Of a stretch of 60,540 nt of DNA, positions 16,915 to 25,773 are shown one piece after another. The notes under the pieces are model-generated. The model saw only the letters and a program-made list of their open reading frames with translations. It was not told where the DNA came from and ran no database searches. Each line of letters begins with the position of its first letter. Position 1 is the stretch's first letter. The position numbers were made by a program, and so were the translations under genes. The DNA comes from Desulfurococcales archaeon (GTDB lineage: Archaea > Thermoproteota > Thermoprotei_A > Sulfolobales > Acidilobaceae), in the NCBI GenBank assembly GCA_015521705.1, contig WANR01000007.1, positions 1-60,540 on the forward strand, read 5' to 3'.

Positions 16915-18351
16915 ATGTCTGGCTCGGAGTTCCGCCCTAAGGGGTATGAAGAGCACCCGGAGTTGCTACCTTTGTCCCCCGATAAAAGAGTCTACAGCTC
17001 CTACACGTTTTGGTGGATGATGTTCTCAATGAACACCAATATCCCAATGTTTTTCCTTGGGCCCATAGCTTTCAGCCAGGGCCTAAACCCGGTACAGGCA
17101 GCCATAGGAGCTTTCGTCGGCAATCTTGCAGCAACCATAGTGTTGATCTTGAATGGCTATGTAGGCCTAAAATATGGCATACCGTATCCAGTCCAGCTAC
17201 GAGCCTCCTTCGGGTTCAAGGGAGTCCACATACCAGTAATACTTAGAGGTATAGTAGGCGCTGGATGGTTCGGAGTAGAAGCTTACGGAGGCTCTCTAGC
17301 AATAACTATGATTGCCCTCTTTGCTCTGGGAGTTCCCAGAGAGGAAATCCTGACGCTAGCGTACCGTGTCATGGTCATAGCATTGATCTTCTACATAGCG
17401 TTAGCTATAATAGTTATGGCCCGGGGGCTAAGGGGCATAGGCATAGTCGCAAGCTACGGAGGGCCCCTTCTACTCCTCTACTTCGTGTGGCTGCTAGCCT
17501 TCATGGCTAGGCAAGAAGTCGCGGTTGAAGTCCCCGAAGGAGTTCCCTATACCAGCCCAGGCTTCCTGACATACCTAGCTGTACAAACCAACTGGTGGGC
17601 TACAGTAGCACTCAACATTTCCGACCTGTCTAGAGGCCTCAAAGCGGACAAGCGAACCGTTTATCTAGGACTAATAGGAGGCCCCATGGTCGGCATAGTT
17701 ATAGCACAGGTGCTAGGCACCCTGCTAGGCTACTACCTAGTCCTATACACGCAGGCCATATATGGTGAGGGCATAGTGGCCCCACAAGACATTATACTGG
17801 TGGCCGCCCCGGGAGCTGTGGCAGTCATACTAGGAGAACTCTTCGCCTTCATAGCACCGTTCTCGACAGACGTCACAGCAAACATACCGCCAATCATAGA
17901 CATACTGACAGCCACGGCCAAGTTAAGCTTAACCGGCGCGGCCATAGGAGCAGGCATTATAGGGTTCTTCCTGGCGCCTTGGTGGGCAGTTGAGAGGGGG
18001 CCTGACTACGTTAACTACGTGACAGCGTTCTCAGCGAACTATGGCGTGCTATTAGGGCCGATAGCGGGGATAATGCTGGGCAACTACTATGTGCTCCTGA
18101 GAGGGACTCTGAACCTTGAGAAACTATACACATACGGCAGAGAGGGTTACTGGTACTATGGCGGGTTCTCAGTTGCAGCGATACTCTCACTGATACTAGC
18201 CATAGTTACCTCGTATATATACAGCTGGGCCACGGGCACGCTCCAGTATGTGGGCCCCTTGGTCTTCCCCAACCCTCTAAGCTGGTACATAGGAGTGCTT
18301 TCAGCTTTCATCTACTACCTAATATTCGCCAAGGCGTTCAAGGAGCTGTAG
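16915..18351 (+). CDS. NCS1-family nucleobase/allantoin/hydantoin-type permease
   Basis: Polytopic membrane transporter (about 12 helices) of the nucleobase:cation symporter-1 family. Signatures seen: the family start SSYTFWWMMFSMNTNIPMFFLGP, GYVGLKYGIPYPVQLRASFGFKGVHIPVILRGIVGAGWFGVEAYGG and later LNISDLSRGLKADKRT and ERGPDYVNYV. Substrate could be uracil, cytosine, allantoin or hydantoin and cannot be fixed from sequence. The frame is open from 16837, but the TATA box sits at 16830, so the ATG at 16915, with GGTGGG seven bases upstream, is the likely start (478 residues). Upp at 10.4 kb could use imported uracil. Confidence 0.88.
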   Translation: MSGSEFRPKGYEEHPELLPLSPDKRVYSSYTFWWMMFSMNTNIPMFFLGPIAFSQGLNPVQAAIGAFVGNLAATIVLILNGYVGLKYGIPYPVQLRASFGFKGVHIPVILRGIVGAGWFGVEAYGGSLAITMIALFALGVPREEILTLAYRVMVIALIFYIALAIIVMARGLRGIGIVASYGGPLLLLYFVWLLAFMARQEVAVEVPEGVPYTSPGFLTYLAVQTNWWATVALNISDLSRGLKADKRTVYLGLIGGPMVGIVIAQVLGTLLGYYLVLYTQAIYGEGIVAPQDIILVAAPGAVAVILGELFAFIAPFSTDVTANIPPIIDILTATAKLSLTGAAIGAGIIGFFLAPWWAVERGPDYVNYVTAFSANYGVLLGPIAGIMLGNYYVLLRGTLNLEKLYTYGREGYWYYGGFSVAAILSLILAIVTSYIYSWATGTLQYVGPLVFPNPLSWYIGVLSAFIYYLIFAKAFKEL

Positions 18352-18395
18352 CAAAACTAATTATTTATTTTAATTAACTAATTTATTGATGGATT

Positions 18396-18695
18396 TTAGA
18401 GGCCTCCCCCCTCTACTTCTATCATTTCTATTCTATCAAGTACCACTTCGTCCCCTCTTCTGAGCTTAGCATCTAATCCGCCCATTAGAGAGGCTGGGGT
18501 ACCATTTATAAGAACCAGCAAGCCCGTACGTAAGTCTCCCTTCTCGGAAAGCAAGGCTTTGCTAGCTCTATCTCCCAGCTTCTCAACTATCCTGTTTACT
18601 GCCTCTCTGAGAGTCTCCACTTGTCCCTCAATCTCCACCTCGTCTATCCCTATTTCGTGTTTAAGCGCTCCATAGAACTTTATTCTCACAGCCAA
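18396..18695 (-). CDS. MoaD/ThiS-family ubiquitin-like sulfur carrier or modifier
   Basis: A 99-residue beta-grasp protein: MAVRIKFYGALKHEIG, EIEGQVETLREAVNRIVEKL, LRTGLLVLINGTPA and KLRRGDEVVLDRIEMIE match the MoaD pattern. Members either carry sulfur as a C-terminal thiocarboxylate for molybdopterin or tRNA thiolation, or are conjugated to proteins (SAMP). The C-terminus reads EGGGL: the diglycine is followed by one extra Leu, so it would need trimming or be inactive. No moaE, moeB or other cofactor gene is adjacent. Single gene on the minus strand. Confidence 0.8.
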   Translation of the reverse strand: MAVRIKFYGALKHEIGIDEVEIEGQVETLREAVNRIVEKLGDRASKALLSEKGDLRTGLLVLINGTPASLMGGLDAKLRRGDEVVLDRIEMIEVEGGGL

Positions 18696-18786
18696 GAGGC
18701 TTGCACCAGTAGAACTAAATTGTGCGCCGTTCTTATATCCTTGGCGTCAATACTATTAAAGCTTAAAAATATTTATATTTATATAA

Positions 18787-18808
18787 AAATATTCATTTTT
18801 GAATATTT
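18787..18808. terminator. AT-rich inverted repeat at the end of the CuA gene
   Basis: AAATATTCA and TGAATATTT are perfect 9-base arms with a TTTT loop, reaching into the TAA stop codon of the minus-strand CuA-domain gene. It could be a terminator or a DNA-binding site, as all pairs but two are A-T. Confidence 0.45.
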
Positions 18809-19394
18809 ATCCTTTTACTATAAAAGCTGAGTCTAGCACCATTTGGCTGTGCCCGAAGCCGCAGAAGACGCTGCAATATATATCGAAGGCGCCAACCTTG
18901 TCAGCCTTAAATACTACAACGGCTGGGTAGCCGCTTGATAGGTCAACATTGACTATTTCCTCATAGCCCTTTATAGCTACTCCGTGTGGAAGGTATTCTA
19001 TACCATAAAGCTCTCTACCCAGCGTTTCCTCTGCTTTCTCGTGGAGCTCTTCATATTCTTCTTTAGTCATTGCGCTAGTGCTGGTAGCTTTTTCGATGTA
19101 CTCTTGTTCTATTCCCTCGTGTAGCTCCTTAGGTACAAAGGGTTCTGGCAACATTACTAGTACAACTATATCGCCTTTTGAAACCTCTATTCTATCTACT
19201 CTATTAAAATTCTCATCGTATATTGCGAAGGTCCACGAAGTGGGAACTATGTAGAATTTCTTTGAGCTGCTTAGCTCTTCACTTGTTGTTGCGGGTTCCT
19301 CTCTAGCTGTCGTGATATAATAGACAAGCCCAGCCGCTGACACTGATATTGCTACTATTACTAGTATGGAGAGACCGAATGTTCTTACATCCAT
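18807..19394 (-). CDS. Membrane-anchored CuA-domain (cytochrome oxidase subunit II-like) protein
   Basis: One N-terminal helix (FGLSILVIVAISVSAAGLVYYI) anchors an outside cupredoxin domain. The CuA binding loop is complete: CSVFCGFGHSQM gives C-x3-C-x3-H-x2-M, with the upstream His in EYLPHGVAIKGY. This dinuclear copper site is known from cytochrome oxidase subunit II and nitrous oxide reductase and accepts electrons one at a time. The chain has a single anchor helix instead of the two of classical subunit II. No subunit I, III or heme-assembly gene is nearby. The longest frame begins at 19430, but the ATG at 19394 has GGGTGGG just upstream and a TATA-like stretch lies before it. Confidence 0.82.
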   Translation of the reverse strand: MDVRTFGLSILVIVAISVSAAGLVYYITTAREEPATTSEELSSSKKFYIVPTSWTFAIYDENFNRVDRIEVSKGDIVVLVMLPEPFVPKELHEGIEQEYIEKATSTSAMTKEEYEELHEKAEETLGRELYGIEYLPHGVAIKGYEEIVNVDLSSGYPAVVVFKADKVGAFDIYCSVFCGFGHSQMVLDSAFIVKG

Positions 19395-19570
19395 TTTGCC
19401 CACCCATAATGTTAACTTTACATTTAACATTTAAATATTTTCTGAAAACTATATTTTTATTAGATGACAAATTAATGATTACTGGGTTAAAGGACTCTTT
19501 ACACGGCTAGTAAACTTTGATTTACAGCTCGATATAAGAGCCCTGATATGAGCCTAAACTGCTGGGGTAA

Positions 19571-20347
19571 ATGGTGACAAGCGAAGAGGCTTTCTTCGAA
19601 GCTTTAAGTAACTCTATCAGGAGAGAAATAATCGTGCTACTATATGATAGAATAGAGCTAACGTACTCAGACCTGTCAAGCTATCTTGGCATATCTAGTG
19701 GGCTGCTGAACTTTCACTTGAAAAAACTAGACGGGCTGATCGAGAAGACGCCTGATAACACGTACAAGCTGACGCAATTAGGACGCCTCGCTTATAGGTT
19801 TATAACTGAAGTAAGGGCCGGTAGCGAGGGATCCAGGGAGCAAAAGCCAAAAGCCGAAATATCTGGCTCTCTAGTGGCTAGGAGGGTAATAGCTACTGTG
19901 ATAGATATACTGGCTATATTTATAGCTACCGGTGCCCTCTTTGACCCACAAATACTTGGACTTGTGGGGTCAGCCTTGCTGCATTTAGATGAAGTGTTAA
20001 CAGGTCATCCATGGGTGTTTCATAGCGATCATTTAAGAACAGTCTTAGCAACCATAACGGAGATTGTAGGAACCTACTCGCACGTATTCTTTGCTACCTA
20101 CATCTTCCTAACCCTACTAGAAGCCTATAAGGGACAAACCATAGGAAAGTTTCTCCTAGGTATTAGGGTAGTTAAGAGAAACGGTAGGAGAATAAACCTG
20201 GTAGAGTCAGGGATCAGAAATGCTGGTAAACTATTCTTGTTACCCATTGACTTAGCAATAGGGGTAATCCTCTACTATAAAAGAGGCTACTTGAGATACA
20301 CGGATTACTACATAGATGCTGTGGTAGAGCGGGTTGAGGGCGTTTAA
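19571..20347 (+). CDS. ArsR-like HTH domain fused to an RDD membrane domain
   Basis: Residues 1-85 form a winged helix (EEAFFEALSNSIRREIIVLLYDRIELTYSDLSSYLGISSGLLNFHLKKLDGLIEKTPDNTYKLTQLG). After a charged linker comes an RDD-type membrane region: RRVIATVIDILAIFIATGALF, a helix around 165-185 and the family end KGQTIGKFLLGIRVVKRNGRRINLVESGIRNAGKLFLL followed by a last helix. A DNA-binding domain tethered to the membrane suggests a one-component sensor; the signal is unknown. ATG start with GGGG upstream. It is divergent from the CuA gene. Confidence 0.8.
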   Translation: MVTSEEAFFEALSNSIRREIIVLLYDRIELTYSDLSSYLGISSGLLNFHLKKLDGLIEKTPDNTYKLTQLGRLAYRFITEVRAGSEGSREQKPKAEISGSLVARRVIATVIDILAIFIATGALFDPQILGLVGSALLHLDEVLTGHPWVFHSDHLRTVLATITEIVGTYSHVFFATYIFLTLLEAYKGQTIGKFLLGIRVVKRNGRRINLVESGIRNAGKLFLLPIDLAIGVILYYKRGYLRYTDYYIDAVVERVEGV

Positions 20348-20442
20348 GAGTAGGCAGGGAGTCTGTGCCCCGTCCTAATAGTTTTTGGAGCTAACTTATT
20401 TATCTCCCAAGAAGAGGGTTTCAGGATAGAGGGTTTAGTTAT

Positions 20443-21030
20443 TTGCTGGACGCGGCTACAAGGCCCTTATTAATGGTGTTAGAATCTATTTCAATGATAG
20501 CTTTTGCAGTGTTAGCATATAGATTCTACCTTGTTGCAAGGGATCTGGGAGGGGAAAGGGTGTATTATTATTGTTACGGTTTCCTGCTACTCTCAGCATC
20601 CCAGGCTGTCATGTTCTTATCCGTGGCATACATAAACCCGCGTGTATCGCTTTCCCTTTACACTGCTTCCTCGACCCTGTCACTAGCCGGGTTTTACGCT
20701 TTTGCTTATGGGAGAAGAGCTACCAGCCTTGTAGCTGGCAACAGGTTTCCTGTTATAGCTGTTGTTTGGCTCAAATCGGTAGTAGCAGTCATAGACTATA
20801 TTACAGGATTCATCGGGATGGCTGTTTCAGCGTTTACTAGGGGTCTGGCGAAGTATCTCATAGCAGTAATAGCCCTCTCCTACATAACGCGGGGTAGCAG
20901 CTTACTAGCCTCTATAGTGTCCGGGGAAGATTCTCTCCTAGCCATACTCCTAGTAGGGGAACTTGCAAGAAGCATCGCGGCGACACTGCTTTCAATAGCT
21001 TACGTAGTGCCTGGAAGTGAGAGGGAGTGA
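20443..21030 (+). CDS. Hypothetical polytopic membrane protein, 195 aa
   Basis: About five to six hydrophobic helices (ISMIAFAVLAYRFYLVA, GFLLLSASQAVMFLSVAYI, LYTASSTLSLAGFYAFAYG, FPVIAVVWLKSVVAVIDYITGFIG, YLIAVIALSYI, LLVGELARSIAATLLSIAYVV). No conserved motif recognised. TTG start at 20443. It overlaps the next gene (winged helix) by four bases (GTGA), which implies translational coupling and a shared function, perhaps a membrane sensor with a soluble regulator. Confidence 0.65.
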   Translation: MLDAATRPLLMVLESISMIAFAVLAYRFYLVARDLGGERVYYYCYGFLLLSASQAVMFLSVAYINPRVSLSLYTASSTLSLAGFYAFAYGRRATSLVAGNRFPVIAVVWLKSVVAVIDYITGFIGMAVSAFTRGLAKYLIAVIALSYITRGSSLLASIVSGEDSLLAILLVGELARSIAATLLSIAYVVPGSERE

Positions 21031-21305
21031 GGAGAAAAAGAAGCAAACTGGACATAATAGAAGGTGTGCTGGATTACGTGGCTAGAGAGGGGGGAGAAGC
21101 CTACGCTACCAAAATAGCTACTCATAACGGGTTAGCCTATGACAGGCTAGTAGAGCTTCTCGAAGAACTAGATAGTAAGGGGATAGTTAAGGTTTATGCC
21201 ACAGAGGGAAGGAGAATAGTGGCAATAACGAGTAAGGGGTACAAGCTGCTCAAAACGCTGAGGGACCTGAGAAGAGCTATACGAGACTTTGGACTAGAAC
21301 TCTAA
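21027..21305 (+). CDS. Small winged-helix DNA-binding protein
   Basis: The 92 residues make one winged helix: LDIIEGVLDYVAREGGEAYATKIATHNGLAYDRLVELLEELDSKGIVKVYATEGRRIVAITSKGYKLLKTLRDL. This is the common archaeal HTH_45-like pattern with a C-terminal helix for dimerisation. The GTG start overlaps the TGA stop of the membrane-protein gene. It probably regulates its own operon or nearby genes; the target is unknown. Confidence 0.78.
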   Translation: MRRKRSKLDIIEGVLDYVAREGGEAYATKIATHNGLAYDRLVELLEELDSKGIVKVYATEGRRIVAITSKGYKLLKTLRDLRRAIRDFGLEL

Positions 21306-21360
21306 AAATGGGCAGAGCTAACAAAAGAACCCTGGCACCCTCATTGCCGCCTAATAAGAA

Positions 21361-21906
21361 TTAGGGGTTTGAGTGTTCTAGGCCTTCTGCATGTTCTTTG
21401 TCGGCCAGTTCCAGCTTGCCCACTTTCTTCGCTATGACAGTTCCAGCAGCGGTTTTTATTATTTCAAATATTACGTGTTCCACGAAGTGCCTTGTTATGC
21501 AGAATTCGCAAGGCTTGAGGCTCTCGGCCAGCCTCCTTATCTCTTCTGATTTCTCTCTTACAAGTTTGTCAACTATTCTTTCTATATCTCGTTCTATAGT
21601 GAATGCTATTTCCTCCAATTTCTCCATAACCTTGGAGTCTTCTGCCGTGAAGGCGTAGTAGTGGGCTCGCGCACGGTAGCGTAGCTTGTTACCCGTCTTT
21701 ACAAGTTCTACGAGGCCAGAATCTTTGAGGATCGAGAGGTGGTACCTTATATTATTGACGGTCTTTCTTATACCTCTCCTGGCTAGGGCCTCTGTTATCT
21801 CCATGACACTCATAGGCTTCTCTTTTAGCATCTCGAGTATCATGATCCTAGTCTCATCGCTGAGGGCTTTAGCTTCCTCTATTCTCACAGGGCTTAGCCT
21901 ATGCAT
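21361..21906 (-). CDS. ArsR-family transcriptional regulator with CxxC motif
   Basis: N-terminal winged helix ([72 protein letters not shown]) followed by a long helical region with [23 protein letters not shown] plus nearby His residues could sense Cu or another thiophilic metal. The frame opens with a GTG at 21915, but the ATG at 21906 has GGTG seven bases upstream. It overlaps the 3' end of the copper ATPase gene by 8 bases and is translated after it, so it likely regulates that operon. Metal specificity is inferred from the partner. Confidence 0.82.
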   Translation of the reverse strand: MHRLSPVRIEEAKALSDETRIMILEMLKEKPMSVMEITEALARRGIRKTVNNIRYHLSILKDSGLVELVKTGNKLRYRARAHYYAFTAEDSKVMEKLEEIAFTIERDIERIVDKLVREKSEEIRRLAESLKPCEFCITRHFVEHVIFEIIKTAAGTVIAKKVGKLELADKEHAEGLEHSNP

Positions 21907-24385
21907 TGAGTTCACCCTCTGAAATCCTGCTTGGTGACCAGCGTGATAGTGTGAGTGACCAGCTTGTAACTGAAACGCTACTCAAGGCCATAGCCAACCC
22001 CGCAAATTCTGGTTTCAGTACCAAGCCTAATGAAGGGTAGAGGGCGCCAGCGGCTATAGGTATTAATGCTGTGTTATAGAAGAATGCCCAGAAGAGGTTT
22101 TGGAGCGCTTTTCTCCTAACCCTCGATAGAAGGTCGACAACGTCGACGACGCCCTCAATATCCTTGCTCAGCAGCACTATGTCCCCGGCTTCCTTGGCTA
22201 TGTCTGTCCCTGTCCCCATGGCAACTCCTATATCAGCCTGGGTTAATGCCGGGGCATCGTTTACCCCGTCTCCAACCATCATTACTGAGAGCCCGGCTTT
22301 CTGGTACTTCTTGATTATTTCTGCCTTGTCCTCAGGCGTTACCTCGGCTACTACCTCATCTATCCCGAGCCTCTTAGCTATGGCTTCACCTGTTCTCTTG
22401 GTATCTCCTGTTAGCATGATCACTTTGAACCCTCTTGATTTGAGCCATTTGACTACCTGGGCTGACGACTTCCTCGGCTCGTCTCCTATACCTATAACAC
22501 CTATTACCTTACCGTTTTCCACGACGTAGACGGCTGTGTAGCCTTTTTCCATGAGTTTAGACGCTGCCTTTACGGCTCCGTCGTCCTCTGCGCCTAGGGC
22601 TCTCAGCATCTTTATATTACCTACCCCTACTGTGGTTCCGTTAATACTGGCATAGACGCCCATTCCGGTGAAGGAGTCGAAGGATTCAGGATCTGGGGGG
22701 GTTATTCCCAGTTTCTTGGCGTGCTCCAGTATGGCTGTAGCTAGTGGGTGTTCGCTATTCTTCTCGGCTGCGGCTGCTAGTTCTATCACCTTTCTTTCGT
22801 CGGCACCGTTTAGGGCTATGATTTCCCTGACACTCGGCTTCCCCTCAGTTAACGTGCCAGTCTTGTCGAATGCTACCACGTTTATCTTGTGGATCTTATC
22901 TACAACTTCAGGGTTCTTCACCAGGATCCCGTTATTGGCGGCCCGGCCAAACCCGACTACTAGAGCCATGGGGGTTGCAAGGCCCAGGGCACAGGGGCAT
23001 GCTATGACAAGCGTCGATACTGCAAAGACTACCGAGAGCCATAAAGGCGCGCCCATTACAATATACCAGAACGCGAACGATGAAGCAGCAATGGCTATGA
23101 CAGCCCATGTGAAGAAGCCAGAAACTCTATCTACCATGTTTTGCAGCCTGGGCTTGGATGCTTGAGCTGTTCTGACAAGCCTTATCATCTGGGCAAGGAA
23201 GGTCTCCTTGCCAACCCGCGTGGCCGACACAACTATGTGCCCCCTAGTAAGTATGGTTCCGGCGACAACAGGGTCTCCAGGCCTCTTCTCCACGGGCATA
23301 GGCTCGCCGGTGATCATTGATTCGTCAACGAAGCCCCTACCCCTCTTAACTACCCCGTCTACAGGTATTTTCTCTCCGGGCTTGACCAGGACCTCGTCTT
23401 TAATCTTGACTTCATTTATGGGGACTTCTATCTCTTTTCCGTCTCTCAGAACTCTGGCCTTTGATGGCTGCAGCTCCATGAGCTTTCTTATGGCTTCTCC
23501 CGTCCTTAGCTTCATTCTCACCTCTAAGTACTTGCCTAGAAGTATGAACGAGGTTACAGCCGCTGCCCCTTCGAAGAACGTCTCGCCCGGTATTAGGCCC
23601 AGCCCTATGACTATTGAGAACAGGTACGCAGCCCACGTCCCTAGAGTTACTAGGGAGTCCATGTTGGGCGACAGGTTTAGCAAGGCTCTTATGCCTGGCT
23701 TCAGGAACCTCATAGCGCCAGCCGCCATCACGGGAGTTGCTAGCGAGAAGCCCGCAACTAGTTGTATTGTTGGGTTGGACCATAGTCTCTCTATCGCCTC
23801 TACAAAATACCCTCCATAGGAGAGTATCAACAGAAGAATGGTTGGCGGGAAGGAGACTATTACGAGTTTCTTGAGCATTCTATACTCCTTCTCTAGCAGT
23901 TTCCTCCCTATATCCTCTACTTCCTCGCCTACCTCCTCGCTAACTATTTTCAGGCCCTCTTGCTCCACTAGCTTCTTCAAGTCTGCGGGAGACAGGACTA
24001 AGGGGTTGTAGACCACTCTAACGCTCTTCGTGGCATGGTTTGACGAGACCTCGAATACTCCAGGATTCTTGGATAGGTTCTTTTCCACGCGGAGATCGTC
24101 CTCAGCCGAGACTAGTCCTTCCACAATGAAGACTGCTTCCTCTTTGTAGATGTCGTAGCCAGCCTTCCTAATGGCTTCTAGGATCTTCTTTGGGCTCACC
24201 TTCTCTGGGTCGTAAACTATTTTAGCATCTTCTGTGGCCAGGCTCACAGAGGCCTCTTCTACTCCAGCTTTGGCTAGAGCCTTCTGTATTGTGAGGGCAC
24301 AGCTTGCACAGTGCATGCCTACTATCCTAACCGTCTCTGTCCTCTTTTTCGGGAGCTCCATCCTAGTAGTCAATCTGGGCACCAC
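21899..24385 (-). CDS. copA: Copper-type P1B ATPase
   Basis: Membrane pump exporting Cu(I) (possibly Ag(I)). In order: HMA domain with GMHCASC (Cys 26 and 29); a second HMA-like domain ([21 protein letters not shown]) that has lost its CxxC; helices; the actuator TGEPMPVEK; the transport CPC (ACPCALG, about residue 464); the phosphorylation site DKTGTLTEG (about 505); [15 protein letters not shown] (nucleotide-binding HP); [12 protein letters not shown]; and in the last two helices YN and MALSSVSV, the 1B-1 (Cu+) signature. Length 828. Several starts are possible (GTG 24385, GTG 24382, TTG 24373, ATG 24361). Upstream lies an A/T tract in a divergent promoter shared with the CBS gene. Confidence 0.95.
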   Translation of the reverse strand: MVPRLTTRMELPKKRTETVRIVGMHCASCALTIQKALAKAGVEEASVSLATEDAKIVYDPEKVSPKKILEAIRKAGYDIYKEEAVFIVEGLVSAEDDLRVEKNLSKNPGVFEVSSNHATKSVRVVYNPLVLSPADLKKLVEQEGLKIVSEEVGEEVEDIGRKLLEKEYRMLKKLVIVSFPPTILLLILSYGGYFVEAIERLWSNPTIQLVAGFSLATPVMAAGAMRFLKPGIRALLNLSPNMDSLVTLGTWAAYLFSIVIGLGLIPGETFFEGAAAVTSFILLGKYLEVRMKLRTGEAIRKLMELQPSKARVLRDGKEIEVPINEVKIKDEVLVKPGEKIPVDGVVKRGRGFVDESMITGEPMPVEKRPGDPVVAGTILTRGHIVVSATRVGKETFLAQMIRLVRTAQASKPRLQNMVDRVSGFFTWAVIAIAASSFAFWYIVMGAPLWLSVVFAVSTLVIACPCALGLATPMALVVGFGRAANNGILVKNPEVVDKIHKINVVAFDKTGTLTEGKPSVREIIALNGADERKVIELAAAAEKNSEHPLATAILEHAKKLGITPPDPESFDSFTGMGVYASINGTTVGVGNIKMLRALGAEDDGAVKAASKLMEKGYTAVYVVENGKVIGVIGIGDEPRKSSAQVVKWLKSRGFKVIMLTGDTKRTGEAIAKRLGIDEVVAEVTPEDKAEIIKKYQKAGLSVMMVGDGVNDAPALTQADIGVAMGTGTDIAKEAGDIVLLSKDIEGVVDVVDLLSRVRRKALQNLFWAFFYNTALIPIAAGALYPSLGLVLKPEFAGLAMALSSVSVTSWSLTLSRWSPSRISEGELNA

Positions 24386-24480
24386 CTTAACTATAGCGCT
24401 TTGGTATTAAAAAAATTTTTGTAGGTACCCGGTTTAATTATATACGCTCAGGCCTCTTAAATATCCACAGGTGCCCCAAC

Positions 24481-24867
24481 ATGCCCGCTATAACCGTGTC
24501 TTCAATAATGAGTAAAAACATTTACTCACTAAACGAAAACAGGACAGTCGCCGATGCTGCCCGTGTAATGAAAGAAACCAAGACTGGGAGTATTCTAGTA
24601 GTTAATCCCCAAGGTGTAATAGTGGGCGTTGTAACAGAGAGAGACCTGGTATACAAAGTCCTAGCAGAGGGTAGGGATGCCCAAACAAGGCTCAAGGACA
24701 TTATGACTAGGGACATCAAAACAGTAAAGCCATCATCAACCCTGGCAGAGGCTGCCAAAATAATGATAGAAATGGAGGTAAGACACATACCAGTGGTTGA
24801 CGAAGCTGGAAGGCCCGTAGGCATACTAAGTATAAGAGACCTTATAGAATCGATCTGGGGGGACTAG
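24481..24867 (+). CDS. Protein with a pair of CBS domains
   Basis: Two CBS motifs fill the 128 residues: VSSIMSKNIYSLNENRTVADAARVMKETKTGSILVVNPQGVIVGVVTERDLVYKVLAEG and IMTRDIKTVKPSSTLAEAAKIMIEMEVRHIPVVDEAGRPVGILSIRDLIESI. Stand-alone CBS pairs bind adenine nucleotides or SAM and regulate partner proteins; the partner is unknown. ATG with GGTG seven bases upstream; a TATA candidate TAATTATATA lies at about 24433-24442. The gene ends inside a strong hairpin. It is divergent from copA. Confidence 0.92.
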   Translation: MPAITVSSIMSKNIYSLNENRTVADAARVMKETKTGSILVVNPQGVIVGVVTERDLVYKVLAEGRDAQTRLKDIMTRDIKTVKPSSTLAEAAKIMIEMEVRHIPVVDEAGRPVGILSIRDLIESIWGD

Positions 24868-24882
24868 ATCCCCCCACAATAT
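24857..24882 (+). terminator. G6/C6 hairpin with the stop codon in the loop, followed by T5
   Basis: GGGGGGA (24857-24863) and TCCCCCC (24869-24875) pair perfectly; the loop CTAGA contains the TAG stop. ACAATATTTTT follows, giving the look of an intrinsic terminator, which is unusual for an archaeon. Confidence 0.65.
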
Positions 24883-25009
24883 TTTTGATCCCTAATAATG
24901 GCTACCTGTACCTGCTAATTTAAAAGCCACCAGATAGCTGGGATCTGTTGAACCCTTTAACTTGCATACCATGGATGTAATTTCGGGGATCGGTTCTGGC
25001 TCGCACCGT

Positions 25010-25762
25010 TTACCACTTGTAGGCAGGCTCTCTTTTTTCTCTAAACATTCTTGCAGCCTCGAGAGCTTCTTGGGAAGCTGATAACCTTATGAGTTCTCTC
25101 GATGAAGCTTCTATTAGTTGTGAGATTTTGGATAGTGTTAGTAGCTTCTTAATAGAAGCTACTGCCTGGGGAGAGTTGGCCATTATTCTTCTGGAGATTT
25201 CTATGGCCTTCTCTTCCAGCTCTTCTACGGAATCCACGATCTCGGACACTATGCCTAGCTCCTTAGCCTCTTTACCAGTTATCCCTGAGCTGGTCATAGC
25301 TAAGAGAGAGGCCCTGGCGGGCCCTAGATAGTAGGGGCCTATAATGGTGAGTAGAGGCGGTATGAGGCCCCACTTTGCCTCGGCCCAGACAAGCCTCGCA
25401 TCCTTGAGAGAGACGACTATGTCCCCAGTCCATATTAGCTCGGCCCCTCCACCGAAGGCGTCGCCGTTTACTAGAATGATTAGGGGCTTACTTACATGGA
25501 GTAGCCTATTGAATGTCTCCACGAGGCTCTTGAATAGGCCCATAGCCTCATCTGGCGATGAAGAGCCTGCTAGCTCCTTAAGGTCTATTCCTACTGAGAA
25601 GAACTTGCCAGACCCCGTCATGGCTATTATCTTGGCTCTCTCGTTGGACTCTGAACTATCTATAGCTTCTACAAGCATCTTCATGGTCTTTCTGTTAAGT
25701 GCTCCAGGGTAGTCCAGCCTGATCCAAGCGATCCTATCCTCAACCTCTAGTTTAACTGGCAA
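25010..25762 (-). CDS. Enoyl-CoA hydratase/isomerase family protein
   Basis: Crotonase-fold protein of 250 residues. Seen: RAKIIAMTGSGKFFSVGIDLKEL (first oxyanion-hole strand), KPLIILVNGDAFGGGAELIWTGDIVVSLKDARLVWAEAKWGLIPP (second, with GGG), and EAKELGIVSEIVDSVEELEEKAIEISRRIMANSPQAVASIKKLL. The E of AEAKWGL is at a position often catalytic, but the exact reaction (hydration, isomerisation, hydrolysis) is not fixed. The TTG start has GGTG upstream. It is the third gene after cdd and a 125-aa gene, 11 bases behind the latter. Confidence 0.85.
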   Translation of the reverse strand: MPVKLEVEDRIAWIRLDYPGALNRKTMKMLVEAIDSSESNERAKIIAMTGSGKFFSVGIDLKELAGSSSPDEAMGLFKSLVETFNRLLHVSKPLIILVNGDAFGGGAELIWTGDIVVSLKDARLVWAEAKWGLIPPLLTIIGPYYLGPARASLLAMTSSGITGKEAKELGIVSEIVDSVEELEEKAIEISRRIMANSPQAVASIKKLLTLSKISQLIEASSRELIRLSASQEALEAARMFREKREPAYKW

Positions 25763-25773
25763 GGAAGATCACC

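Noticed and set aside
22668-23819. Long plus-strand ORFs opposite copA (165 and 203 codons)
   Set aside because: They are shadows of a strongly supported gene, with Ser/Pro/Thr-rich translations and no motifs.
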